A stretch of 53,982 bases of DNA, taken from NCBI GenBank assembly GCA_027592745.1, contig JAQCLG010000003.1, positions 1-53,982 on the forward strand. The letters run 5' to 3'. Positions 1 through 9,759 of this stretch are shown here, piece after piece; within the stretch, counting starts at the first letter, position 1, and each line of letters opens with the position of its first letter. Position numbers and translations under genes: made by a program. The notes under the pieces were generated by a model, which did not search any database, was not told the origin of the DNA, and was given only the letters and a program-made list of their open reading frames with translations. This DNA is from Pseudomonadota bacterium (GTDB lineage: Bacteria > Pseudomonadota > Alphaproteobacteria > SP197).

Positions 1-303
1 GACCGTCCAGACGGTCGCCGCGCTGCGCGCGCAGACCAGGTCCAGCACGCCCGGCGCCACGGCAAGGGCATGGAGGCCGCGGCCGTCGACCGCGCGGCCC
101 TCGCCCAGTTCGGGCACGCCATGGTCGCGCGCGGCGATCGCCGGCAGGTCGGCGAGGAAACCTGCAGCGGCCTCGCCATGAGCGATCTGGGAGATCACGA
201 CCAGCCGGGCGGCCTGGTCGACCGCGCCGCCGGGGAAGCCGGCCGCGACCAGGGCGCGTGCGGCCCAGACCTGGAGCTCCAGAAGGGCGACCGGCGTCGT
301 CAT
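1..303 (-). CDS. DUF3726-like uncharacterised protein (partial, runs off the window start)
   Basis: Open minus frame from ATG at 303 (MTTPVALLELQVWAARALVAAGFPGGAVDQAARLVVISQIAHGEAAAGFLADL...). Overlaps the end of the M19 gene by 4 nt. The DUF3726 label is tentative. Confidence 0.55.
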   Translation of the reverse strand, partial: MTTPVALLELQVWAARALVAAGFPGGAVDQAARLVVISQIAHGEAAAGFLADLPAIAARDHGVPELGEGRAVDGRGLHALAVAPGVLDLVCARSAATVWTV

Positions 304-1298
304 GCCGGGGCGAAGCCTGCGCGGAAGAACTCCAGCCAGTTGCGCCCCATGACGCGCGCCACCTCGTCCTCGCTGAAACCCTTGTCGAGCAGGCCCTGCG
401 TGATGTTGGGGAAGTCGGCCGGGGTGCGGAACCAGGCCGGATAGTCGGGCCAGCCGCCGCCCGCACTCCTGGCCTCGCCGCTGTCGAGTTCCTTGGACCA
501 GCGGCCCGAGCGCATCCAGTCGAGGTACTCCCGGCTGTGCTTGCGGCACATGTCCGAGCCGATGCCGACATGTTCGATGCCCATGAGTTCCACCGTGTCG
601 GCGATCATGGCGCAGAACTTCTCGAGCGGCGTGTCGGAGCCGCCGATATGGAAGGGATAGGTCGAGAATCCCAGCATGCCGCCGCTCTCGGCCAGGGCCT
701 TGATCAGGGTATCGGACTTGTTGCGGATGCCGTGGTGGAAGCTCAGCGGATTGGCATGGGTGATGGCGACGGGGCGCTCGCTGATCTCGATCGCCTGGAG
801 CGAGGTGAACTCGGCCGAATGGCTGAGGTCGATCAGCATGCCGACCCGGTTCATCTCCCTGATCACCTCGCGGCCGAAGCGGCTGATGCCGGCATCGACC
901 TTCTCGTAGCAGCCCGCGCCGATCAGGCTCTGGTTGTTGTAGGTGAGCTGCATGATCTTGACGCCCAGCTCGTTGAAGACCTGGACCAGCGCCAGGTCGT
1001 CCTCGATGGGCGAGCAGTTCTGCAGGCCGAAGACGATGGCGACCTTGCCGGCCTGCTTGGCCTGCTCGATGTCCTGCGCACTGCGGGCAGGCATGACGAG
1101 GTCGCCGTGGCGCTCGAACAGGCGGTGCCATTCGCCAATGCGGTCCAGCGTGGTACGGGCGTCCTCCCAGTAGACCAGGGTGACGTTGACCGCGGTGACG
1201 CCGCCCGCGTGCAGTTCCTCGAGCGTCTCCCGGTCCCAGGCGCTGGCCTGCAGAGCATCGATCACGATCAGGCTGTCGTGCAGGGCGCGCGCGTTCAT
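300..1298 (-). CDS. Membrane dipeptidase family (peptidase M19)
   Basis: MNARALHDSLIVIDALQASAWDRETLEELHAGGVTAVNVTLVYWED...; GREVIREMNRVGMLIDLSHSAEFTSLQAIEISERPVAITHANP...; HVGIGSDM; VMGRNWLEFFR. M19 signature. Confidence 0.88.
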   Translation of the reverse strand: MNARALHDSLIVIDALQASAWDRETLEELHAGGVTAVNVTLVYWEDARTTLDRIGEWHRLFERHGDLVMPARSAQDIEQAKQAGKVAIVFGLQNCSPIEDDLALVQVFNELGVKIMQLTYNNQSLIGAGCYEKVDAGISRFGREVIREMNRVGMLIDLSHSAEFTSLQAIEISERPVAITHANPLSFHHGIRNKSDTLIKALAESGGMLGFSTYPFHIGGSDTPLEKFCAMIADTVELMGIEHVGIGSDMCRKHSREYLDWMRSGRWSKELDSGEARSAGGGWPDYPAWFRTPADFPNITQGLLDKGFSEDEVARVMGRNWLEFFRAGFAPA

Positions 1299-3049
1299 GG
1301 TTCCTCCGTTGCCGGTTCGAGCGGATAGATCCAGTCGTCCTCGCGGCCCGCCGCCAGGTCCTCGGCGATCGGGGCGCCCTGCAGGAAGGTGCCGCGCACC
1401 CACAGGCTGGACCGCGGATCGAAATCCTCCATGCCCAGCAGGGAAAGGGCGAAGCGGATCAGGTGGAAGGGCTGGAAGCGGGCGTGGCTGACATGGCCGC
1501 GGATTTCGCCGTAGGACAGCCCGGCCAGGCTCTGCACCCGTTCGGCCATGAAGCGGTGGCCGGGATGGCGCAGCAGGAACTCCGCCGTCGTCATGGCGCC
1601 CGGCTGCTTCTCGACGTCGGCGAGCAGGGCCTGGACCGCGCCGGGAACGTCGACGAAGGCCTCGTGTTCGTCGCCGGGATCGACACCGCGTTCGCCCAGG
1701 CGCGGCTCGACGTTCTCGTCGGAGTAGTACCAGAAGTGATGGCGCGCCTGTGGCCCGGCGACATCGATGGCCAGCGCCCAGCCGTAGTCGCGCCGGATCA
1801 GGCCGGCAAGATCGGCCAACGACATCGCCGGATCGCTGTCGTTGGCGAAGTCGCCGGGCACCGCCGCCAGGCGGGCCAGGGCAAAGGCGCGCTCGGGGTA
1901 AAGCTCGATCAGCAGGGAGTGCAGCAGTTCCAGGCTCTCGCGGTTGCAGTGCTCGCCGGCCCAGGCCTCCAGCGTCTGCCAGGGGAGCAGGGCCTCGGCA
2001 CCGCACATGGTGCCTTCGGCGCCGAAGATGGCGACGGCGTCGCGCAGCCGGCCGAGGTCCTCGCGCAGCACCGAGGAGGGCGCGTACATCGCCCTGCCGC
2101 TGCGGTCGTGCAGGGTGAAGTAGGCGATGCAGCGATCGATCAGGCCGAGGAGCCGTGCCACCTCGGGCGCAGCGGGCGCGACCGGTTCGCCCAGGGCGTG
2201 GGCGATCGCCAGTTCGCGCATGACGACCCAGGCGTGGATGCGCTTGGGGTGGGCGATGACGAAGGGCACCATGCCCAGGCCCGAGGCATTGCCCATGCCC
2301 AGATGGCGCTTGAGCGCGGGTGAGAAGGTCGCGGCCTGCGGGTTGCGGCAGCGGGCCAGGTGCTCGGCCAGGACGCAGCCGAAGTGGCGCCACATGTAGA
2401 GCGTCAGCATCTCGCCCGAATAGGGATGGCTCAGCGGATGTTCGGGGGCAAAGCCCGGGAAGATCGCGGTGCCGTGGCGGCCGTTGCCCCAGAAGCCGTT
2501 GTTGCGCAGCAGGTAACCGCCGGGGATGCGCGGCTGGCGGCCCTGCGCCAGGGCATCGACCGCGCCGTCGAAGGCCGAGGCGCTGCGGTTCATGCGGGTC
2601 AGGCCGATGACGCAGGGGCCGGCGCGGCCTAGCACGAAGTTGGCGCTTTCGCCGCGCATGACCTCGATATGGTCGCGGTCGATCTCGCCCTGGCCGAGGT
2701 AACCGACGCCGTCGTAGCGGCTGCCCACGATGCGCTCGGACTTCTCCGCCTCGGGCAGGTTGTCGGCAAAGACGACGAAGTGGAGCGGGCGTTCGGCGGT
2801 CGCGATGCGGAAGGCCGCCGTGCCCCTGCCCTCCGCGTCGATCTCCCAGATCGCCGTGGTGATCGTCCAGCGCTCCTCAACCATGCGGCGGATCAGGACG
2901 CGGGCGAAGGAGAGCGCAGAGGCCTTGGTCGCCGACAGCGCCTCGGCCGTGGTCACGTTCTCGGGCGGGCGGATCGCGACCGGCGGATCGAGCAGTGCCG
3001 GATCGACCTGATCGGGCAGCCAGACTCCGCGGGTGGCGATGGCGGTCAT
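1295..3049 (-). CDS. Uncharacterised conserved protein (~584 aa)
   Basis: Long frame with natural codon usage from MTAIATRGVWLPDQVDPALLDPP. The stop overlaps the M19 start (ATGA). No recognisable domain. Confidence 0.8.
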   Translation of the reverse strand: MTAIATRGVWLPDQVDPALLDPPVAIRPPENVTTAEALSATKASALSFARVLIRRMVEERWTITTAIWEIDAEGRGTAAFRIATAERPLHFVVFADNLPEAEKSERIVGSRYDGVGYLGQGEIDRDHIEVMRGESANFVLGRAGPCVIGLTRMNRSASAFDGAVDALAQGRQPRIPGGYLLRNNGFWGNGRHGTAIFPGFAPEHPLSHPYSGEMLTLYMWRHFGCVLAEHLARCRNPQAATFSPALKRHLGMGNASGLGMVPFVIAHPKRIHAWVVMRELAIAHALGEPVAPAAPEVARLLGLIDRCIAYFTLHDRSGRAMYAPSSVLREDLGRLRDAVAIFGAEGTMCGAEALLPWQTLEAWAGEHCNRESLELLHSLLIELYPERAFALARLAAVPGDFANDSDPAMSLADLAGLIRRDYGWALAIDVAGPQARHHFWYYSDENVEPRLGERGVDPGDEHEAFVDVPGAVQALLADVEKQPGAMTTAEFLLRHPGHRFMAERVQSLAGLSYGEIRGHVSHARFQPFHLIRFALSLLGMEDFDPRSSLWVRGTFLQGAPIAEDLAAGREDDWIYPLEPATEEP

Positions 3050-3059
3050 GGCAGCGCGC

Positions 3060-4376
3060 TCAACTCTCGTTGCGCGCGGTGATGGCCAGCGCGTGGGCAT
3101 CGAAGCCCTCGTAGCGGGCGAAGGCCTCGGTCTGGGCGGAAAGGCGCCGGTAGCCGCCGGCCGAGACATCGGCGATCGACTGGCGCTTCATGTAGTCGAG
3201 CACGCCCAGCGCCGAATGGGTCGCGGCCATGCCGCCGGTCGGCAGCACGGCGTTGACGCCGATCATGAAGTTGGCCATGGAAAACGGCGCATCCTGGCCC
3301 AGCAGGAGTTCGCCCGCGTTGACGATGCCGGGCACCCAGTCCCAGGCGCGGGTGCTGGCGATCTGGAGATGTTCGGGCGCGAAGGCGTTGGCGAAGGCCA
3401 GGGCGTCCTCGCCGTCGCGGGCGACGACGAGGCCGCCGTTGACGCCCAGCGCCAGCCCAGCCCATTCCCTGCGTTCGGGACCCAGGCGGCCGAGCAGCGT
3501 GACGACATGATCGGCGACGGTGGCCGCGAAGGCCTCGTCCAGGCAGACCAGGAAGGTCGTGGAATCGGGCCCGTGTTCGGCCTCGACCAGCAGGTCGAGC
3601 GCGACGCGGAAGGGATCGGCGGTCTCGTCGGCCAGCACCATGCTCTCGGAGGGCCCCGCCGGCGGCCCCGGCGCGATGGCCTCGGCGCAGAGTTGCATGG
3701 CGGCACCCACCCAGGGCGAACCCGGCCCGACGATCTTGCGGCACTTCGGCACGGTCTGCGTGCCGTAGGCGACGGCCGCGACCCCCTGGGCGCCGCCGGC
3801 CAGGTAGATCTCGGAAACCCCGGCCTCGCGCGCGGCGACCATGGTGCCGGCGTCGCACCTGCCGCCCGGCCCGGGCGGCGTGACGATCACGACACGGGGG
3901 ACGCCCGCGACCATGGCCGGGATCGTCGTCATGAGGGAGACCGAGGGAAAGGCCCCCTTGCCGCGCGGCACGTAACAGGCGACCGCCTCGATCGGGACGT
4001 AGCGGTCGCCGGCCAGCACGCCGGGACGCACGGCGGTGAGTTCCAGGCTGTCGGGCTTCTGGCGTTCGTGGACCAGCGCGATGTTGCTGGCAGCCTCGCG
4101 GATCGCGGCGACGACGTCGGCGGGCACGTCGTCATAGGCCGCATCGATGTCGGCCTTGCTGACGCGGATGCGCTCCGGGCTCATCTCGACCTTGTCGAAG
4201 TCGCTGGCAAAGCGGACCAGCGCGGCATCGCCCTCGGCCCGCACGGCATCGACGATCGGGCGGGCGCGGGCCACGAACTCGGCAAGATCGATCACGCCGC
4301 GCCGGACCAGGGCCTCGCGTTCCCCTGCGGCAAGACGGTCGAGATGTAGGATGCGCGGGCGGCGCGCCTGCGTCAT
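3060..4376 (-). CDS. Histidinol dehydrogenase family protein (HisD paralogue, substrate uncertain)
   Basis: YVPRGKGAFPSVSLMTTIPAMVAGV, GGAQGVAAVAYGTQTVPK, GPGSPWV, AGPSESMVLAD, AEHGPDS, NAFAPEHLQI. HisD fold motifs with several substituted ligands. Confidence 0.9.
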   Translation of the reverse strand: MTQARRPRILHLDRLAAGEREALVRRGVIDLAEFVARARPIVDAVRAEGDAALVRFASDFDKVEMSPERIRVSKADIDAAYDDVPADVVAAIREAASNIALVHERQKPDSLELTAVRPGVLAGDRYVPIEAVACYVPRGKGAFPSVSLMTTIPAMVAGVPRVVIVTPPGPGGRCDAGTMVAAREAGVSEIYLAGGAQGVAAVAYGTQTVPKCRKIVGPGSPWVGAAMQLCAEAIAPGPPAGPSESMVLADETADPFRVALDLLVEAEHGPDSTTFLVCLDEAFAATVADHVVTLLGRLGPERREWAGLALGVNGGLVVARDGEDALAFANAFAPEHLQIASTRAWDWVPGIVNAGELLLGQDAPFSMANFMIGVNAVLPTGGMAATHSALGVLDYMKRQSIADVSAGGYRRLSAQTEAFARYEGFDAHALAITARNES

Positions 4377-4425
4377 GTCGGACTCCCGTTGGCCAGTGGC
4401 CGGGGTTCTAGACGAGCCGGGCGCC

Positions 4426-4830
4426 TCAGGAAAGGCTCTCGTCCTTGTCGGGGTCGATGCCCAGTTCGGTGAAGACCTTGCGGGCGATGCGGAAGGACTC
4501 CACCGCGGCGGGGGCGCCGCAATAGACGCCGATCTGCATCAGGGTGTCGCGCAGCGCCGCCAGGGTGCAGCCGTTGGCGATGGCGCCCTTGAAGTGCAGC
4601 TCGAACTCGTGGCTGCGCCCCAGGGCCGCGGTCATGCAGAGGTTGTTGAGGCTACGCTGCCTGTCGTCGATGCCCGGCCGGCTCCAGATCGCGCCCCAGC
4701 AGTATTCGGTGAGCAGGGTCTGGAAGTCGCGGTTGAAGGCATCGGCGCCCTGGATCGCGCGGTCGACGTAGTCGGCGCCCAGCACCTTCCTGCGGTTGGC
4801 AAGGCCCTTGTCGAAGAGGTCGGAGGTCAT
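4426..4830 (-). CDS. Carboxymuconolactone decarboxylase (CMD) family protein
   Basis: MTSDLFDKGLANRRKVLGADYVDRAIQGADAFNRDFQTLLTEYCWGAIWSRPGIDDRQRSLNNLCMTAALGRSHEFELHFKGAIANGCT; classic CMD/PcaC-like pattern. Confidence 0.88.
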   Translation of the reverse strand: MTSDLFDKGLANRRKVLGADYVDRAIQGADAFNRDFQTLLTEYCWGAIWSRPGIDDRQRSLNNLCMTAALGRSHEFELHFKGAIANGCTLAALRDTLMQIGVYCGAPAAVESFRIARKVFTELGIDPDKDESLS

Positions 4831-4884
4831 GGTCGGTTCCCGTTGCGTTGGTGGCACGCACCATAGGGCCGGCGGCGAGCCCCG

Positions 4885-5526
4885 TCAGCCCGGCCGGTAG
4901 TGCGCGAACTTCGCCAGCGCCTCGCCCATCTGGGCGCGAGTCAGCAGCTTGGGCCCGCCGGCCTGAAGCGCCAGCAGATACTGATGCGCCAGGGTCTCGA
5001 CCTCGACCGCCAGGGCCAGGGCCGCGTCGAGATCGGCGCCCAGGGCGATCATGCCGTGGTTGGCGAGCAGGCAGGCCTTGCGGCCCATCAGGGCGGCAAG
5101 CGCGTGGTCGGAGAGTTCCTGGGTGCCGTAGGTGGCGTAGGGCGCACAGCGGATGTCCTCGCCGCCGGCCAGGGCGACCATGTAGTGAAAGCGCGGGATC
5201 GGCTTCCTCAGGCAGGCCAGCGCGGTGGCGTGCACCGCATGGGTGTGGACCACCGCCCCGGCGTCGGGGCGGGCGGCATAGATGTCGCGGTGGAAGCGCC
5301 ATTCGCTCGACGGCCGGCGGCTGCCGCGATGCCCGCCGTCGAGGGTCATGGCAACGATGTCGTCGGGGGTCGTGGCCTCGCAGGGCAGCGCCGTGGGCGT
5401 GATGAGGAAGCCCTTGCCGGCGCGCACGCTGACATTGCCCGAGCTGCCCTGGTTGATGCCCAGGCCGTTCATGGCACACGCCGCCGCGACCACGGCGCGG
5501 CGCAGGGCGGCATGGTCACGCGGCAC
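4885..5526 (-). CDS. Class II aldolase/adducin family protein; likely 5-(methylthio)ribulose-1-phosphate / 5-deoxyribulose-1-phosphate aldolase
   Basis: [35 protein letters not shown] Zn-site motifs. Overlaps the mtnA stop. The neighbour suggests the MTA/5-deoxyadenosine salvage aldolase. Confidence 0.85.
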   Translation of the reverse strand: MPRDHAALRRAVVAAACAMNGLGINQGSSGNVSVRAGKGFLITPTALPCEATTPDDIVAMTLDGGHRGSRRPSSEWRFHRDIYAARPDAGAVVHTHAVHATALACLRKPIPRFHYMVALAGGEDIRCAPYATYGTQELSDHALAALMGRKACLLANHGMIALGADLDAALALAVEVETLAHQYLLALQAGGPKLLTRAQMGEALAKFAHYRPG

Positions 5527-6607
5527 GGGCGTGCTCCGGAAACAGGGCGGCCAGCCCCTCGGCGGTCGCCGGGGCGATGCCGCGTTCGGTGATCAGGCCG
5601 CTGACCAGGCGGGCCGGCGTCACGTCGAAGGCCGGGTTGGCGACCGGCGAGGCCTGCGGCGGCAGCAGCACGCGGGCGAGCTCACCGTCCTCGGTGAGGC
5701 CGGTGACGTGGGAGACCTCCTCGCCGGCGCGTTCCTCGATGGGAATGTCGGCGCCGTCCCGCAGGCTCCAGTCGATGGTCGGCGAGGGCAGGCAGACGTA
5801 GAAGGGCACGCCGTTGTCGTGGGCCGCCAGCGCCTTCAGGTAGGTGCCGATCTTGTTGCAGACATCGCCCGTCGCGGTGGTGCGGTCGGTGCCCACGAAA
5901 CAGAGGTCGACGCGGCCGTGCTGCATCAGGTGTCCCCCGGCGTTGTCGACGATGACGGTATGGGGCACGCCGTGGCGGCCCAGTTCCCACGCGGTCAGCG
6001 CCGCCCCCTGGTTGCGCGGCCGCGTCTCGTCGACCCAGACATGGACCGGGATGCCGGCATCGTGGGCCAGGTAGATCGGCGCCGTGGCGGTGCCCATGTC
6101 GACGGTGGCGAGCCAGCCGGCATTGCAATGGGTGAGGATGTTGACGGTGTCGCCGCGCGCCTCGGGGGCCTGCCGCACCAGGGCCAGGCCGTGTTCGCCG
6201 ATGGCGGTGTTGATCGCGACATCCTCGTCGCAGACCGCGGCGGCGCGGGCGAAGGCGGCAGGCGCGCGGCGATCCGGCGCCAGGGCGGCCAGGCGCTGGG
6301 TCATGTCGTCAAGCGCCCAGCGCAGGTTGACCGCGGTCGGGCGCGTCGCCATCAGCCGTGCGCGCGCCGCGGCAAGGGCGGCATCGGAGGGATCGTCGCG
6401 CATCGCCAGTGCCATGCCGTAGGCCGCCGTGGCGCCGATCAGCGGCGCCCCGCGCACCAGCATGGCGGCAATGGCGTGGGCCGCGGCAGCGACATCCTCC
6501 AGCACGACCGTCTCGAAGCGATGGGGCAGCCGGGTCTGGTCGATGATCGCCACCCTGCCGTCACCGTCGCGCCAGATCGTGCGATGGGGTCTGCCGTCGA
6601 TCTTCAT
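5516..6607 (-). CDS. mtnA: S-methyl-5-thioribose-1-phosphate isomerase
   Basis: [91 protein letters not shown]. Confidence 0.95.
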   Translation of the reverse strand: MKIDGRPHRTIWRDGDGRVAIIDQTRLPHRFETVVLEDVAAAAHAIAAMLVRGAPLIGATAAYGMALAMRDDPSDAALAAARARLMATRPTAVNLRWALDDMTQRLAALAPDRRAPAAFARAAAVCDEDVAINTAIGEHGLALVRQAPEARGDTVNILTHCNAGWLATVDMGTATAPIYLAHDAGIPVHVWVDETRPRNQGAALTAWELGRHGVPHTVIVDNAGGHLMQHGRVDLCFVGTDRTTATGDVCNKIGTYLKALAAHDNGVPFYVCLPSPTIDWSLRDGADIPIEERAGEEVSHVTGLTEDGELARVLLPPQASPVANPAFDVTPARLVSGLITERGIAPATAEGLAALFPEHARAA

Positions 6608-6964
6608 GGCCTTGTCTCCCTGCCGGCCCCACAGTAACGCCGGAAGCCGCCATGCCCAATGCCATGCGACCGCACCATGACCAAGGCCGTCCTTGCCGTT
6701 GGCTCCCTTTGGATCGAGGGCCTTCGTCGTGCCGGCCGGCAACCGGTGCACGTCCACTGCCGATCCGATCGTTCGGAAGGCCGAACCAAAGGTCTTCGTG
6801 GGGATTGTGGGGCTTTGGCGAACCCGTTCATGCGATGGATTCGGAGAATCGGATTCGGGCATTTGTGGCAGTGGGTTACGCCGAATTGGGTTCGGTCGGC
6901 AGGAAATGCACTCGGCGGGAAATCGGGTTGTAAAACTATAAGGTTATACTCTTTTTTGTCACCC

Positions 6965-7175
6965 CCCGGCTTGATCCCCGGATCAAGTACGGGGACAGGG
7001 TCCATGCTGTGGTCTCGCCGGGGGCAGCACGGTGTGCCGTGGCGCTTGCCGGTCCGTTACAGCATGGATCGTCCGGTCAAGCCGGACGATGACAATGGGG
7101 GTGTTGGTTGGGCCAGACCGTGCTGTGGCCTTGCCGGAGGGCAGCGCGGTGCGCCGTGGCGCTTGTCGGCCCGGA
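6965..7175. repeat. REP-like imperfect repeat / palindrome cluster
   Basis: CTTGATCC-CC-GGATCAAG (6970-6987); TCCATGCTGT (7001-7010) / ACAGCATGGA (7059-7068); GTCCGG-TCAAG-CCGGAC (7071-7087); imperfect ~50-bp direct repeat 7007-7056 / 7123-7172. Confidence 0.7.
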
Positions 7176-7231
7176 AACGAAAGCGCCCCGGGCCGTGGCG
7201 GACCGGGGCGCGAAGGTTCGAGCGGATATTG

Positions 7232-7531
7232 TTACTTGGACTTGCCGTAGGTCATGGCGACGGCGGCGGCCGGTTCCAGGCGCCTCCTGGTCGCGACATA
7301 ACCCCTGGCGGCGAAGGCGATGTGGTCGAGCGCACCGGTCGTGGCCGCCGGCTTGCGGCTCGCCACGGAGATGTGGACGAGCGGCGCATCGTCGGCATAA
7401 AGCCAGGCGCCCGGCGCATCGAACGGCGGCCGGAAACCCTGCTTGAAGCCCAGGACCTTGCTGTAGAAGGCCACGCAGCGCTCGAGGTCGTGCGTGCGGA
7501 TGTTGATGTGATCGACACCGTGGATGCTCAT
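7232..7531 (-). CDS. VOC/glyoxalase family protein, apparently short at the C-terminus (99 aa)
   Basis: MSIHGVDHINIRTHDLERCVAFYSKVLGFKQGFRPPFDAPGAWLYADDAPLVHI...LDHIAFAARGYVATRRRLEPAAAVAMTYGKSK*. Confidence 0.8.
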   Translation of the reverse strand: MSIHGVDHINIRTHDLERCVAFYSKVLGFKQGFRPPFDAPGAWLYADDAPLVHISVASRKPAATTGALDHIAFAARGYVATRRRLEPAAAVAMTYGKSK

Positions 7532-7671
7532 CTGCGTCTCCCCTGTGGCCGCGGCCGGCATTCTAGTGGGTTCCCGCGCGGTTGACAGGGGGCGGCCGAT
7601 GCAAGAGGTTCTGCCCGCCCAAGACCGGCCCATCCCGGCGCCCGGAGTTCGATCCATGGCCGACGACCATC

Positions 7672-8556
7672 ATGCCCAGCCCAACGCAAGAACCGATCAT
7701 CCGTCTGGGCCTGCCCAAGGGCCGCATGCAGGAAGCCGTGTTCGACCTGCTGGAGCATGCCGGGATTCACATCACGGCAAGCGGGCGTAACGACCGCGAC
7801 TACCGTCCCAGGCTCTCGCTGCCCGGCTTCGAAGCCAAGCTGCTGAAGCCCCAGAACATCGTCGAGATGCTGCATGTCGGCAGCCGCGACCTGGGCTTTG
7901 CCGGCGCCGACTGGGTCGCCGAGAAGGGCGCCGAGCTGATCGAACTGCTCGACACCGAACTCGATCCGGTCAGCCTTGTCGCGGCCCTGCCCTCCAAGAT
8001 GCTGAACGACGGCGCCCTGCCCGACCAGCACCTGGTGGTGGCCAGCGAATACGAACGCCTGACGCGCAACTGGATCGCCGCGCGCGGCCTGGACGCCACC
8101 TTCGTGAGGAGCTACGGCGCGACCGAGGTGTTCCCGCCCGAGGATGCCGACTGCATCGTCGACAACACCGCCACGGGATCGACGCTGCGGGCCAACGGGC
8201 TGTCGATCGTCGACACGGTGATGACCTCCTCGACCCGGCTCTACGCCCATCCCTCCGCACTGGAATGCGCGACCAAGCGCGATTCGGTGGAGAGTTTCGT
8301 CACCATGGTGCGCTCGGTGCTCGATGCCCGCCGCCGGGTGATGGTCGAGGTCAACGTCTCGGCCGAGAACCTGGAGGCGGTGATCGAGGTGCTGCCCTGC
8401 ATGCGCGAACCCACGGTCTCGCCCCTGCACGGCGACGGCGGCTTTGCATTGAAGGCCGCCATTCCCCGCGAGATGCTCGCCCGCGTCATCCCCGAGATCA
8501 AGGCGCGCGGCGGCACCGATATCGTCGTCTTCCAGATCGGAAACATCGTCGCCTGA
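7672..8556 (+). CDS. hisG: ATP phosphoribosyltransferase (long form)
   Basis: [66 protein letters not shown]. Confidence 0.93.
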   Translation: MPSPTQEPIIRLGLPKGRMQEAVFDLLEHAGIHITASGRNDRDYRPRLSLPGFEAKLLKPQNIVEMLHVGSRDLGFAGADWVAEKGAELIELLDTELDPVSLVAALPSKMLNDGALPDQHLVVASEYERLTRNWIAARGLDATFVRSYGATEVFPPEDADCIVDNTATGSTLRANGLSIVDTVMTSSTRLYAHPSALECATKRDSVESFVTMVRSVLDARRRVMVEVNVSAENLEAVIEVLPCMREPTVSPLHGDGGFALKAAIPREMLARVIPEIKARGGTDIVVFQIGNIVA

Positions 8557-8566
8557 GGCAGAAGCC

Positions 8567-9154
8567 ATGACCGCGCGCTGCGCCACCGTCGTCCGCAAGA
8601 CCCGGGAAACCGACATCACGGTGACCGTCACCCTCGACGGCACCGGCAAGGCCGAGATTTCGACCGGCCTGCGTTTCCTCGACCATCTGCTCGACGGCCT
8701 GACCCGCCACAGCCGCATGGACGTCACGCTCTCGTGCACCGGCGACCTCGACATCGACGATCACCACACGGCCGAGGACTGCGCCCTGGCCCTGGGCCAG
8801 GCCTTCGACGAGGCGCTGGGCGACAAGCGCGGCATCGCCCGCTTCGGCCATGCCTACGCACCGCTCGACGAGGCCCTTGCCCGCGCCGTGCTCGACATTT
8901 CCGGGCGGCCCTATGCCTTCGTCGACCTCGGCCTGCGCCGTGAGAAGGTCGGCGACACGGCGAGCGAAATGATCGGCCATGCCCTGCAGTCCTTCGCCAT
9001 GGCCGCGAAGATCACCCTGCATGTCGAGCTGATCCGCGGCCAGAACGACCACCACCGCGCGGAGGCCGCCTTCAAGGCGCTGGCGCTCGCCCTGCGCATG
9101 GCGGTGGCGGCGGCCGGGCACGACGAGGTGCCCAGCACCAAGGGCGTGCTGTGA
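8567..9154 (+). CDS. hisB: Imidazoleglycerol-phosphate dehydratase
   Basis: [88 protein letters not shown]. Confidence 0.96.
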   Translation: MTARCATVVRKTRETDITVTVTLDGTGKAEISTGLRFLDHLLDGLTRHSRMDVTLSCTGDLDIDDHHTAEDCALALGQAFDEALGDKRGIARFGHAYAPLDEALARAVLDISGRPYAFVDLGLRREKVGDTASEMIGHALQSFAMAAKITLHVELIRGQNDHHRAEAAFKALALALRMAVAAAGHDEVPSTKGVL

Positions 9155-9759
9155 GCACGCCGCGCGAGGTCGTCGTCTGCCGCACCGGCACGGCCAACCT
9201 GGCCTCGGTCTTTGCCGGCCTGCGCCGGGCCGGCGGCACGCCGCGCATGGCCGAGACCGTCGCCGACATCGAGAACGCCGGCCACGTCATGCTGCCGGGC
9301 GTGGGTTCCTTCGGCCATGCCATGGAGACCCTGCGCGAGGCCGGCATGGTCGCGCCGCTGGTTGCCCGTTTCGCGGCGGGCCGGCCGACCATGGCGATCT
9401 GCGTCGGCTTGCAGCTGCTGTGTCTGAGCAGCGAGGAATCGCCCGGCGTCGAGGGCCTGGGCGTGATCGAGGCCGACGTCTTCCGTTTTCCAGAAAACGT
9501 GCGCGTGCCCCAGTTCGGCTGGAACCACGTCACGGCCAACACCGATTGCCGGCTGATCGCCAGCGGACATGCCTATTTCGCCAATTCCTACCGCCTGGCC
9601 GAACGGCCCAGCGGCTGGGCCGTGGCGATCGCCGAACACGGCGGCACCTTCGTTGCCGCCATGGAGCGGGGCGCGCTGGTGGCCTGCCAGTTCCATCCCG
9701 AGCTTTCGGGCGCCTACGGCCACGCCCTGCTCTCGCGCTGGATCGCCACGCCATGCTGA
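9151..9759 (+). CDS. hisH: Imidazole glycerol phosphate synthase, glutamine amidotransferase subunit
   Basis: GTG start overlapping his[56 protein letters not shown]. Confidence 0.95.
   Translation: MSTPREVVVCRTGTANLASVFAGLRRAGGTPRMAETVADIENAGHVMLPGVGSFGHAMETLREAGMVAPLVARFAAGRPTMAICVGLQLLCLSSEESPGVEGLGVIEADVFRFPENVRVPQFGWNHVTANTDCRLIASGHAYFANSYRLAERPSGWAVAIAEHGGTFVAAMERGALVACQFHPELSGAYGHALLSRWIATPC

Noticed and set aside
3060-4376. Calling this gene housekeeping hisD because a his operon lies nearby
   Set aside because: Opposite strand, separate operon, and Zn/substrate residues appear substituted; only the family call is supported.
6604-7005. 133-aa minus ORF (MDPVPVLDPGIKPGGDKK...) upstream of mtnA
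   Set aside because: Overlaps the mtnA start and the repeat cluster, no RBS or domain, and low-complexity arginine/proline-rich C-terminal part.
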